A stretch of DNA of 64,000 nucleotides from Megalopta genalis (GCF_051020955.1 NW_027477517.1:1-64000), one strand, 5' to 3'; positions 1-12,014 are shown, counted from the first letter of the stretch. A program made the numbers and translations. Notes: generated by a model from the sequence alone, not told the origin.

Positions 1-3000
1 CATGAGTTTCGCATGGATTACAAGCTAACACGTTTGTTTCGCCTACATTTGAAGCTATATCATTTATATCGCAATTATTTGAAGCTAAATCATTTGTGTT
101 GCATGGATTTGAAGCTCATCCTTCTACTTCGCATTGATTTCAAGCTAAATCAAGTTTATCGCATGGATTTTGAGGCTAACTCGTTTGATCGTCTGCATTT
201 GAAGCTATATCACTTATGTCCCAAGTGTTTGAAGCTAAATTATTTGTTAAGCATGGATTTGAAGGTAAACCTTCTACATCGCATTTATTGAAGCTAAATC
301 ATGAGTTTCGCATGGATTAGAAGCTAACTCGTTTGTTTCGCCTACATTTGAAGCTATATCATTTATATCGCAAGTATTTGAAGCTAAATCATTTGTGTTG
401 CATGGATTTGAAGCTCACCCTTCTACTTCGCATTGATTTGAAGATAAATCAAGTTTATCGCATGGATTTTGAGGCTAACTCGTTTGATCTTCTGCATTTG
501 AAGCTATATCACTTATATCCCAAGTGTTTGAAGCTAAATTATTTGTTAAGCATGGATTTGGAGGTAAACCTTCTACATCGCATTGATTTGAAGCTAAATC
601 ATGAGATTCGCATGGATTACAAGCTAACACGTTTGTTTCGCCTGCATTTGAAGCTGTATCATTTATATCGCAAGTATTTGAAGCTAAATCATTTGTTAAG
701 CATGGATTTGAAGGTAAACCTTCTACATCGCATTGATTTGAAGCTAAATGAAGTTTATCGCATGGATTTTGAAGCTGACTCGTTTGATCGTGTGCATTTG
801 AAGCCATATCACTTATATCCCAAGTGTTTGAAGCTAAATCATTTTTTAAGCATGGATTTGAAGGTAAACCATCTACATCGCATTGATTTGAAACTAAATC
901 ATGTGTTTCGTATAGATATGAAGCTAACTCGTTTGTTTCGTCTGCATTTGAATCTGTATCATTTATACCGCAAGTATCTGAAACTAAATCATTTGTTTCG
1001 CATGGATTTGAAACTAAACCTTCTACATCGCATTGATTTTCAGTTAAATCAAGTGCATGGCATGGATTTGAATATAACACGTTTGTGTCTTCTGCATTTG
1101 AAGCTATATCACTTATATCGCATATGTCTGAAGCTAAACCACTTTTTTCGCGTGGACTTGAAGCTAACTCGTTTGATCGTCTGCATTTGAAGCTATATCA
1201 CTTATATCCCAAGTGTCTGAAGCTAAATCATTTGTGTTGCATGGATTTGAAGCTAATCCTTCTACTTCGCATTGATTTGAAGCTAAATCAAGTTTATCGC
1301 ATGGATTTTGAAGCTAATTCGTTTGATCGTCTGCATTTGAAGCTATATCACTTATATCCCAAGTTTTTGTAGCTAAATTATTTGTTAAGCATGGATTTGA
1401 GGTAAACCTTCTACATCGCATTGATTTGAAGCTAAATCATGAGTTTCGCATGGATTAGAAGCTAACACGTTTGTTTCGCCTGCATTTGAAGCTATATCAT
1501 TTATATCGCAAGTATTTGAAGCTAAATCATTTGTGTTGTATGGATTTTAAGCTAATCCTTCTACTTCGCATTGATTTGAAGCTAAATCAAGTTTATCGCA
1601 TGGATTTTGAAGCTAACTCGTTGATCGTCTGCATTTGAAGCTATATCACGTATATCCCAAGTGTTTGAAGCTAAATCATTTGTTAAGCATGGATTTGAAG
1701 GTAAACCTTCTACATCGCATTGATTTGAAGCTAAATCATGAGTTTCGCATGGATTAGAAGCTAACTCGTTTGTTTCGCCTACATTTGAAGCTATATCATT
1801 TATATCGCAAGTATTTGAAGCTAAATCATTTGTGTTGCATGGATTTGAAGCTCACCCTTCTACTTCGCATTGATTTGAAGCTAAATCAAGTTTATCGCAT
1901 GGATTTTGAAGCTAACTCGTTTGATCGTCTGCATTTGAAGCTATATCACTTATATCCCAAGTGTTTGAAGCTAAATTATTTGTTAAGCATGGATTTGAAG
2001 GTAAACCTTCTACATCGCATCGATTTGAAGCTAAATCAAGTTTAGCGCATGGATTTTGAAGCTAACTCGTTTGATCGTCTACATTTGAAGCCATATCACT
2101 TATATCCCAAGTGTTTGAAGCTAAATCATTTTTTAAGCATGGATTTGAAGGTAAACCTTCTACATCGCATTGATTTGAAGCTAAATCATGTGTTTCGCAT
2201 AGATATGAAGCTAACTCGTTTGTTTCGTCTGCATTTGAGTCTGTATCATTTATACCGCAAGTATCTGAAACTAAATCATTTGTTTCGCATGGATTTGAGG
2301 TAAACCTTCTACATCGCATTGATTTTCAGCTAAATCAAGTGCATGGCATGGATTTGAAGACAACTCGTTTGTGTCTTCTGCATTTGAAGCTATATCACTT
2401 ATATCGCAAATGTCTGAAGCTAAACCACTTTTTTCGCGTGGACTTGAAGCTAACTCGTTTGATCGTCTGCATTTGAAGCTATATCACTTATATCCCAAGT
2501 GTCTGAAGCTAAATCATTTGTGTTGCATGGATTTGAAGCTAATCCTTCTACTTCGCATTGATTTGAAGCTAAATCAAGTTTATCGCATGGATTTTGAAGC
2601 TAATTCGTTTGATCGTCTGCATTTGAAGCTATATCACTTATATCCCAAGTGTTTGAAGCTAAATTATTTGTTAAGCATGGATTTGAAGGTAAACCTTCTA
2701 CATCGCATTGATTTGAAGCTAAATCATGAGTTTCGCATGGATTAGAAGCTAACACGTTTGTTTCGCCTGCATTTGAAGCTATATCATTTATATCGCAAGT
2801 ATTTGAAGCTAAATCATTTGTGTTGCATGGATATTAAGCTAATCCTTCTACTTCGCATTGATTTGAAGCTAAATCAAGTTTGTCGCATGGATTTGGAAGC
2901 TAACTCGTTTGATCGTCTGCATTTGAAGCTATATCACGTATATCCCAAGTGTTTGAAGCTAAATCATTTGTTAAGCATGGATTTGAAGGTAAACCTTCTA

Positions 3001-6000
3001 CATCGGATTGATTTGAAGCTAAATCATGAGTTTCGCATGGATTACAATCTAACACGTTTGTTTCGCCTGCATTTGAAGCTATATCACGTATATCCCAAGT
3101 GTTTGAAGCTAAATCATTTGTTCAGCATGGATTTGAAGGTAAACCTTCTACATCGCATTGATTTGAAGCTAAATCATGAGTTTCGCATGGATTTTGAGGC
3201 TAACTCGTTTGATCTTCTGCATTTGAAGCTATATCACTTATATCCCAAGTGTTTGAAGCTAAATTATTTGTTAAGCATGGATTTGGAGGTAAACCTTCTA
3301 CATCGCATTGATTTGAAGCTAAATCATGAGATTTCGCATGGATTACAAGCTAACACGTTTGTTTCGCCTACATTTGAAGCTAAATCATTTGCGTTGCATG
3401 GATTTGAAGCTCAATCCTTCTACTTCGCATTGATTTCAAGCTAAATCAAGTATATCGCATGGATTTTGAGGCTAACTCGTTTGATCGTCTGCATTTGAAG
3501 CTATATCACTTATGTCCCAAGTGTTTGAAGCTAAATTATTTGTTAAGCATGGATTTGAAGGTAAACCTTCTACATCGCATTGATTTGAAGCTAAATCATG
3601 AGTTTCGCATGGATTACAATCTAACACGTTTGTTTCGCCTGCATTTGAAGCTGTATCATTTATATCGCAAGTATTTGAAGCTAAATCATTTGTGTTGCAT
3701 GGATTTGAAGCTCATCCTTCTACATCGCATTGATTTGAAGCTAAATCATGAGTTTCGCATGGATTAGAAGCTAACTCGTTTGTTTCGCCTACATTTGAAG
3801 CTATATCATTTATATCGCAAGTATTTGAAGCTAAATCATTTGTGTTGCATGGATTTGAAGCTCACCTTCTACTTCGCATTGATTTGAAGCTAAATCAAGT
3901 TTATCGCATGGATTTTGAGGCTAACTCGTTTGATCTTCTGCATTTGAAGCTATATCACTTATATCCCAAGTGTTTGAAGCTAAATTATTTGTTAAGCATG
4001 ATTTGGAGGTAAACCTTCTACATCGCATTGATTTGAAGCTAAATCATGAGATTCGCATGGATTACAAGCTAACACGTTTGTTTCGCCTGCATTTGAAGCT
4101 GTATCATTTATATCGCAAGTATTTGAAGCTAAATGAAGTTTATCGCATGGATTTTGAAGCTAACTCGTTTGATCGTCTGCATTTGAAGCCATATCACTTA
4201 TATCCCAAGTGTATGAAGCTAAATCATTTTTTAAGCATGGATTTGAAGGTAAACCTTCTACATCGCATTGATTTGAAACTAAATCATGTGTTTCGCATAG
4301 ATATGAAGCTAACTCGTTTGTTTCGTCTGCATTTGAATCTGTATCATTTATACCGCAAGTATCTGAAACTAAATCATTTGTTTCGCGTGGATTTGAAGCT
4401 AAACCTTCTACATCGCATTGATTTTCATTTAAATCAAGTGCATGTCATGGATTTGAAGATAACTCGTTTGTGTCTTCTGCATTTGAAGCTATATCACTTA
4501 TTATCGCATATGTCTGAAGCTAAACCACTTTTTCGCGTGGACTTGAAGCTAACTCGTTTGATCGTCTGCATTTGAAGCTATATCACTTATATCCCAAGTG
4601 TTTGAAGCTAAATTATTTTTTAAGCATGGATTTGAAGGTAAACCTTCTACATCGCATTGATTTGAAGCTAAATCATGAGATTCGCATGGATTACAAGCTA
4701 ACACGTTTGTTTCGCCTGCATTTGAAGCTGTATCATTTATATCGCAAGTATTTGAAGCTAAATGAAGTTTATCGCATGGATTTTGAAGCTACTCGTTTGA
4801 TCGTCTGCATTTGAAGCCATATCACTTATATCCCAAGTGTTTGAAGCTAAATCATTTTTTAAGCATGGATTTGAAGGTAAACCTTCTACATCGCATTTAT
4901 TTGAAGCTAAATCATGAGATTCGCATGGATTACAAGCTAACACGTTTGTTTCGCCTGCATTTGAAGCTGTATCATTTATATCGCAAGTATTTGAAGCTAA
5001 ATGAAGTTTATCGCATGGATTTTGAAGCTAACTCGTTTGATCGTCTGCATTTGAAGCCATATCACTTATATCCCAAGTGTTTGAAGCTAAATCATTTTTT
5101 AAGCATGGATTTGAAGGTAAACCTTCTACATCGCATTTATTTGAAGCTAAATCATGAGTTTCGCATGGATTAGAAGCTAACTCGTTTGTTTCGCCTACAT
5201 TTGAAGCTATATCATTTATATCGCAAGTATTTGAAGCTAAATCATTTGTGTTGCATTGGATTTGAAGCTCACCCTTCTACTTCGCATTGATTTGAAGCTA
5301 AATCAAGTTTAATCGCATGGATTTTGAGGCTAACTCGTTTGATCTTCTGCATTTGAAGCTATATCACTTATATCCCAAGTGTTTGAAGCTAATTATTTGT
5401 TAATCATGGATTTGAAGGTAAACCTTCTACATCGCATTGATTTGAAGCTAAATCATGAGTTTCGCATGGAATAGAAGCTAACACGTTTGTTACGCCTGCA
5501 TTTGAAGCTATATCATTTATATCGCAAGTATTTGAAGCTAAATCATTTGTGTTGCATGGATTTTAAGCTAATCCTTCTACTCCGCATTGATTTGAAGCTA
5601 AATCAAGTTTGTCGCATGGATTTGGAAGCTAACTCGTTTGATCGTCTGCATTTGAAGCTATATCACGTATATCCCAAGTGTTTGAAGCTAAATCATTTGT
5701 GTTGCATGGATTTGAAGGTAAACCTTCTACATCGCATTGATTTGAAGCTAAATCATGAGTTTCGCATGGATTACAATCTAACACGTTTGTTTCGCCTGCA
5801 TTTGAAGCTATATCACGTATATCCCCAAGTGTTTGAAGCTAAATCATTTGTTCAGCATGGATTTGAAGGTAAACCTTCTACATCGCATTGATTTGAAGCT
5901 AAATCATGAGTTTCGCATGGATTACAAGCTAACACGTTTGTTTCGCCTGCAATTGAAGCTATATCATTTATATCGCAAGTATTTGAAGCTAAATTATTTG

Positions 6001-6130
6001 TTAAGCATGGATTTGAAGGTAAACCTTCTACATCGCATTTATTTGAAGCTAAATCATGAGTTTCGCATGGATTAGAAGCTAACTCGTTTGTTTCGCTACA
6101 TTTGAAGCTATATCATTTTATATCGCAAGT
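1..6130 (+). repeat. Proximal HOR block with many private one-base indels
   Basis: The same 300-bp HORs as downstream, but in this stretch single bases are repeatedly lost or gained relative to every related copy. Losses lie near 288, 1400, 1621, 2298, 3864, 4001, 4530, 4790, 5391 and 6096. Gains lie near 3332, 3413, 4500, 5256, 5311, 5823 and 6119. Several fall in short runs (TTT, AA, CCC). One whole monomer is skipped near 3370. Each event breaks any reading frame, so open frames here are short. Such isolated indels are nearly absent after 6.2 kb. The block is either an older, less homogenised array edge or a region of poorer consensus quality; the sequence alone cannot decide. Confidence 0.8.
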
Positions 6131-7737
6131 ATTTGACGCTAAATCATTTGTTTCGCATGGATTTGAAGCTAAACCTTCTACATCGCATTGATTTTCAGCT
6201 AAATCAAGTGCATGGCATGGATTTGAAGATAACTCGTTTGTTTCTTCTGCATTTGAAGCTATATCATTTATATCGCAAGTATTTGAAGCTAAATCATTTG
6301 TTAAGCATGGATTTGAAGGTAAACCTTCTACATCGCATTGATTTTCAGCTAAATCAAGTGTATGGCATGGATTTGAAGATAACCCGTTTGTATCTTCTGC
6401 ATTTGAAGCTATATCATTTATATCCCAAGTATTTGAAGCTAAATCATTTGTTAAGCATGGATTTGAAGGTAAACCTTCTACATCGCATTGATTTGAAGCT
6501 AAATCATGAGTTTCGCATGGATTAGAAGCTAACACGTTTGTTTTGCCTGCATTTGAATCTATATCATCTATATCGCTAGAATTTGAAGCTAAATCATTTG
6601 TGTTGCATGGATTTGAAGCTCATCCTTCTACTTCGCATTGATTTGAAGCTAAATCAAATTTATCGCGTGGATTATGAAGCTAACTCGTTTGATCGTCTGC
6701 ATTTGAAGCTATGTCACTTATATCCCAAGTGTTTGAAGCTAAATCATTTGTTAAGCATGGATTTGAAGGTAAACCTTCTACATCGCATTGATTTGAAGCT
6801 AAATCATGAGTTTCGCATGGATTAGAAGCTAACTCGTTTGTTTCGCCTGCATTTGAAGCTATATCACTTATATCGCAAGTATCTGATGCTAAATCATTTG
6901 TTTCGCATGGATTTGAAGCTAAACCTTCTACATCGCATTGATTTTCAGCTAAATCAAGTGCATGGCATGGATTTGAAGATAACCCGTTTGTTTCTTCTGC
7001 ATTTGAAGCTTTATCATTTATATCCCAAGTATTTGGAGCTAAATCATTTGTTAAGCATGGATTTGAAGGTAAACCTTCTACATCGCATTGATTTGAAGCT
7101 AAATCATGAGTTTCGCATGCATTAGAAGCTAACACGTTTGTTTTGCCTGCATTTGAATCTATATCATTTATATCGCTAGAATTTGAAGCTAAATCATTTG
7201 TGTTGCATGGATTTGAAGCTCATCCTTCTACTTCGCATTGATTTGAAGCTAAATCAAATTTATCGCGTGGATTATGAAGCTAACTCGTTTGATCGTCTGC
7301 ATTTGAAGCTATGTCACTTATATCCCAAGTGTTTGAAGCTAAATCATTTGTTAAGCATGGATTTGAAGGTAAATCTTCTACATCGCATTGATTTGAAGCT
7401 AAATCATGAGTTTCGCATGTATTAGAAGCTAACTCGTTTGTTTCGCCTACATTTGAAGCTATATCATTTATATCGCAAGTATTTGAAGCCAAATCATTTG
7501 TGTTACATGGATTTGAAGCTCATCCTTCTACTTCGCATTGATTTCAAGCTACATCAAGTTTATCGCATGGATTTTGAGGCTAACAAGTTTGATCGTCTGC
7601 ATTTGAAGCTATATCACTTATGTCCCAAGTGTTTGAAGCTAAATTATTTGTTAAGCATGGATTTGAAGGTAAACCTTCTACATCGCATTTATTTGAAGCT
7701 AAATCATGAGTTTCGCATGGATTAGAAGCTAACTCGT
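6131..7737 (+). repeat. HOR block with two CGCTAGAATTT-marked copies
   Basis: Clean HORs in steady 300-bp register. Two neighbouring segments carry the marker CGCTAGAATTTG (near 6573 and 7173), 600 bp apart, each followed by a monomer with CGCGTGGATTATG. The surrounding 5.2-7.4 kb is related to 10.4-12.0 kb (offset about 5,189) and to 32.7-35.0 kb (offset about 27,557). A private GCATGCATT variant near 7117 recurs near 34,676 but not at the matching place near 12.3 kb. That variant links the third copy to this block rather than to its nearer partner. No gene is seen. Confidence 0.8.
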
Positions 7738-7752
7738 TTGTTTCGCCTACAT

Positions 7753-8052
7753 TTGAAGCTATATCATTTATATCGCAAGTATTTGAAGCTAAATCATTTG
7801 TGTTGCATGGATTTGAAGCTCACCCTTCTACTTCGCATTGATTTGAAGCTAAATCAAGTTTATCGCATGGATTTTGAAGCTAACTCGTTTGATCGTCTGC
7901 ATTTGAAGCTATATCAGGTATATCCCAAGTGTTTGAAGCTAAATCATTTGTTAAGCATGGATTTGAAGGTAAACCTTCTACATCGCATTGATTTGAAGCT
8001 AAATCATGAGTTTCGCATGGATTAGAAGATAACTCGTTTGTTAGGCCTGCAT
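7753..8052 (+). repeat. Type 300-bp higher-order repeat (ten monomers, two 150-bp halves)
   Basis: This is a clean example of the HOR. Monomers start at 7753, 7783, 7813, 7843, 7874, 7903, 7933, 7963, 7993 and 8023. All are 30 bp except the fourth (31 bp) and fifth (29 bp), whose lengths cancel. The halves are paralogous position by position. Monomer 2 (middle AAATCATTTGTGTTG) matches monomer 7 (AAATCATTTGTTAAG). Monomer 3 (CTTCTACTTCGC) matches 8 (CTTCTACATCGC). Monomer 4 (AAATCAAGTTTATCGC) matches 9 (AAATCATGAGTTTCGC). Monomer 5 (AACTCGTTTGATCG) matches 10 (AACTCGTTTGTTAGG). Monomer 6 matches 1 (TATATCA core). The nesting is therefore 30, then 150, then 300 bp. The 300 bp from 7741 contain 50 C, 56 G and 9 CpG, close to chance expectation. 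Confidence 0.93.
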
Positions 8053-9345
8053 TTAAAGCTATATCATTTATATCGCAAGTATTTGAAGCTAAATCATTTG
8101 TGTTGCATGGATTTGAAGCTAATCCTTCTACTTCGCATTGATTTGAAGCTAAATCAAGTTTATCGCATGGATTTTGAAGCTAACTCGTTTGACCGTCTGC
8201 ATTTGAAGCTATATCACGTATATCCCAAGTGTCTGAAGCTAAATCATTTGTTAAGCATGGATTTGAAGGTAAACCTTCTACATCGCATTGATTTGAAGCT
8301 AAGTCATGAGTTTCGCATGGATTACAAGCTAACTCGTTTGTTTCGCCTGCATTTGAAGCTATATCACGTATATCCCAAGTGTTTGAAGCTAAATCATTTG
8401 TTAAGCATGGATTTGAAGGTAAACCTTCTACATCGCATTGATTTGAAGCTAAATCATGAGTTTCGCATGGATTATAAGCTAACTCGTTTGTTTCGCCTGC
8501 ATTTGAAGCTATATCATTTATATCGCAAGTATTTGAAGCTAAATCATTTGTGTTGCATGGATTTTAAGCTAATCCTTCTACTTCGCATTGATTTGAAGCT
8601 AAATCAAGTTTATCGCATGGATTTTGAAGCTAACTCGTTTGATCGTCTGCATTTGAAGCTATATCACGTATATCCCAAGTGTTTGAAGCTAAATCATTTG
8701 TTAAGCATGGATTTGAAGGTAAACCTTCTACATCGCATTGATTTGAAACTAAATCATGAGTTTCGCATGGATTACAAGCTAACACGTTTGTTTCGCCTGC
8801 ATTTGAAGCTGTATCATTTATATCGCAAGTATTTGAAGCTAAATCATTTGTTAAGCATGGATTTGAAGGTAAACCTTCTACATCGCATTGATTTGAAGCT
8901 AAATGAAGTTTATCGCATGGATTTTGAAGCTAACTCGTTTGATCGTCTGCATTTGAAGCCATATCACTTATATCCCAAGTGTTTGAAGCTAAATCATTTT
9001 TTAAGCATGGATTTGAAGGTAAACCTTCTACATCGCATTGATTTGAAACTAAATCATGTGTTTCGCATAGATATGAAGCTAACTCGTTTGTTTCGTCTGC
9101 ATTTGAATCTGTATCATTTATACCGCAAGTATCTGAAACTAAATCATTTGTTTCGCATGGATTTGAAACTAAACCTTCTACATCGCATTGATTTTCAGTT
9201 AAATCAAGTGCATGGCATGGATTTGAATATAACTCGTTTGTGTCTTCTGCATTTGAAGCTATATCACTTATATCGCATATGTCTGAAGCTAAACCACTTT
9301 TTTCGCGTGGACTTGAAGCTAACTCGTTTGATCGTCTGCATTTGA
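8038..9345 (+). other. + strand ORF (435 codons) ending at a skip module
   Basis: Decapeptide frame closed by TGA because the 61-bp skip module near 9.3 kb changes the reading frame. An overlapping frame beginning near 9240 (core SAFEAISLIS) takes over. The same 435-codon frame occurs at 30,406-31,713 with a Leu-to-Ser change (TGTTTGAAG to TGTTCGAAG near 31,351). Frame change by a structural unit that recurs throughout the array is hard to reconcile with a single continuous protein. Confidence 0.1.
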
Positions 9346-9400
9346 AGCTATATCACTTATATCCCAAGTGTCTGAAGCTAAATCATTTGTGTTGCATGGA
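9225..9400 (+). repeat. Skip module: 60 bp plus one base missing from the HOR
   Basis: Here a monomer ending CGCGTGGAC is followed directly by TTGAAGCTAACTCGTTTGATCG, given here only as the ACTCGTTTGATCG-type monomer. The two intervening monomer types (CTTCTACTTCGC and AAATCAAGTTTATCGC) are absent, and so is the extra T of the usual 31/29 pair. Register before and after differs by 61 bp: HOR starts are at 88 modulo 150 before and 27 after. The missing base moves the + reading frame by one. Similar GGACTTGAAG joins occur near 1150, 2440, 4540, 24,395, 25,685, 26,372, 27,660, 28,650, 29,938, 31,677 and 50,364. Distal examples lie near 51,652, 54,618, 58,030, 59,020, 61,684, 62,522 and 63,812. 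Confidence 0.8.
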
Positions 9401-10376
9401 TTTGAAGCTAATCCTTCTACTTCGCATTGATTTGAAGCTAAATCAAGTTTATCGCATGGATTTTGAAGCTAATTCGTTTGATCGTCTGCATTTGAAGCTA
9501 TATCACTTATATCCCAAGTTTTTGTAGCTAAATTATTTGTTAAGCATGGATTTGAAGGTAAACCTTCTACATCGCATTGATTTGAAGCTAAATCATGAGT
9601 TTCGCATGGATTAGAAGCTAACACGTTTCTTTCGCCTGCATTTGAAGCTATATCATTTATATCGCAAGTATTTGAAGCTAAATCATTTGTGTTGCATGGA
9701 TTTTAAGCTAATCCTTCTACTTCGCATTGATTTGTAGCTAAATCAAGTTTATCGCATGGATTTTGAAGCTAACTCGTTTGATCGTCTGCATTTGAAGCTA
9801 TATCACGTATATCCCAAGTGTTTGAAGCTAAATCATTTGTTAAGCATGGATTTGAAGGTAAACCTTCTACATCGCATTGATTTGAAGCTAAATCATGAGT
9901 TTCGCATGGATTACAATTTAACACGTTTGTTTCGCCTGCATTTGAAGCTATATCACGTATATCCCAAGTGTTTGAAGCTAAATCATTTGTTCAGCATGGA
10001 TTTGAAGGTAAACCTTCTACATCGCATTGATTTGAAGCTCAATCATGAGTTTTGCATGGATTACAAGCTAACACGTTTGTTTCGCCTACATTTGAAGCTA
10101 TATCATTTATATCGCAATTATTTGAAGCTAAATCATTTGTGTTGCATGGATTTGAAGCTCATCCTTCTACTTCGCATTGATTTCAAGCTAAATCAAGTTT
10201 ATCGCATGGATTTTGAGGCTAACTCGTTTGATCGTCTGCATTTGAAGCTATATCACTAATATCCCAAGTGTTTGAAGCTAAATTATTTGTTAAGCATGGA
10301 TTTGAAGGTAAACCTTCTACATCGCATTTATTTGAAGCTAAATCATGAGTTTCGCATGGATTAGAAGCTAACTCGT

Positions 10377-12014
10377 TTGTTTCGCCTACATTTGAAGCTA
10401 TATCATTTATATCGCAAGTATTTGAAGCTAAATCATTTGTGTTGCATGGATTTGAAGCTCACCCTTCTACTTCGCATTGATTTGAAGCTAAATCAAGTTT
10501 ATCGCATGGATTTTGAGGCTAACTCGTTTGATCTTCTGCATTTGAAGCTATATCACTTATATCCCAAGTGTTTGAAGCTAAATTATTTGTTAATCATGGA
10601 TTTGAAGGTAAACCCTCTACATCGCATTGATTTGAAGCTAAATCATGAGTTTCGCATGGAATAGAAGCTAACACGTTTGTTACGCCTGCATTTGAAGCTA
10701 TATCATTTATATCGCAAGTATTTGAAGCTAAATCATTTGTGTTGCATGGATTTTAAGCTAATCCTTCTACTTCGCATTGATTTGAAGCTAAATCAAGTTT
10801 GTCGCATGGATTTGGAAGCTAACTCGTTTGATCGTCTGCATTTGAAGCTATATCACGTATATCCCAAGTGTTTGAAGCTAAATCATTTGTGTTGCATGGA
10901 TTTGAAGGTAAACCTTCTACATCGCATTGATTTGAAGCTAAATCATGAGTTTCGCATGGATTACAATCTAACACGTTTGTTTCGCCTGCATTTGAAGCTA
11001 TATCACGTATATCCCAAGTGTTTGAAGCTAAATCATTTGTTCAGCATGGATTTGAAGGTAAACCTTCTACATCGCATTGATTTGAAGCTAAATCATGAGT
11101 TTCGCATGGATTAGAAGCTAACACGTTTGTTTCGCCTGCATTTGAAGCTATATCATTTATATCGCAAGTATTTGAAGCTAAATTATTTGTTAAGCATGGA
11201 TTTGAAGGTAAACCTTCTACATCGCATTTATTTGAAGCTAAATCATGAGTTTCGCATGGATTAGAAGCTAACTCGTTTGTTTCGCCTACATTTGAAGCTA
11301 TATCATTTATATCGCAAGTATTTGAAGCTAAATCATTTGTTTCGCATGGATTTGAAGCTAAACCTTCTACATCGCATTGATTTTCAGCTAAATCAAGTGC
11401 ATGGCATGGATTTGAAGATAACTCGTTTGTTTCTTCTGCATTTGAAGCTATATCATTTATATCGCAAGTATTTGAAGCTAAATCATTTGTTAAGCATGGA
11501 TTTGAAGGTAAACCTTCTACATCGCATTGATTTTCAGCTAAATCAAGTGTATGGCATGGATTTGAAGATAACCCGTTTGTATCTTCTGCATTTGAAGCTA
11601 TATCATTTATATCCCAAGTATTTGAAGCTAAATCATTTGTTAAGCATGGATTTGAAGGTAAACCTTCTACATCGCATTGATTTGAAGCTAAATCATGAGT
11701 TTCGCATGGATTAGAAGCTAACACGTTTGTTTTGCCTGCATTTGAATCTATATCATCTATATCGCTAGAATTTGAAGCTAAATCATTTGTGTTGCATGGA
11801 TTTGAAGCTCATCCTTCTACTTCGCATTGATTTGAAGCTAAATCAAATTTATCGCGTGGATTATGAAGCTAACTCGTTTGATCGTCTGCATTTGAAGCTA
11901 TGTCACTTATATCCCAAGTGTTTGAAGCTAAATCATTTGTTAAGCATGGATTTGAAGGTAAACCTTCTACATCGCATTGATTTGAAGCTAAATCATGAGT
12001 TTCGCATGGATTAG
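10377..12014 (+). repeat. HOR block shared with 5.2-7.0 kb and 32.7-34.4 kb
   Basis: A run of 300- and 450-bp units carrying GAATAGAAG and TTACGCC variants near 10,660-10,680 and the CGCTAGAATTT marker near 11,763. The same order is found from about 5.2 kb (offset 5,189-5,190) and from 32,745 (offset 22,368). The copy here and the copy at 32.7 kb lack the private indels of the 5.2-kb copy. No gene is seen; the - strand ORF at 11,041-11,724 is described separately. Confidence 0.8.
11041..11724 (-). other. Longest - strand ORF (227 codons) with Ser-Asn-x-Cys decapeptides
   Basis: Reads as tandem decapeptides such as LASNPCETHD, LASNQCDVEG, LPSNPCLTND and LASNTCDIND, with a fifth, cysteine-less type ending GETNE or EDTNG. 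This gives a 50-residue repeat with four cysteines, acidic residues and a fixed Ser-Asn. Of the open frames this looks most like a secreted, cysteine-containing repeat protein, but I recognise no family. It begins inside the array, has no signal peptide, and ends at TGA created by the TTCAGC variant. In most HORs this frame is closed by TAG (from the 31/29-bp pair) or by TGA (from GCTCATCC or GCTCACCC). It may be a relic of an ancestral coding repeat. Confidence 0.15.

Noticed and set aside
7100..7130. Palindromic ATGCAT/GCATGC site as a functional element
   Set aside because: It arises from one base change in a GCATGGATT monomer and is shared only by duplicate segments; there is no context suggesting function.
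11041..11724. Pentapeptide-repeat protein on either strand
   Set aside because: Leu and Cys do alternate every five residues in the - frame, but the small residue expected two positions before the central one is Asn, Glu or Met here, and the preceding Asp/Asn is irregular. The resemblance follows from a ten-residue period.
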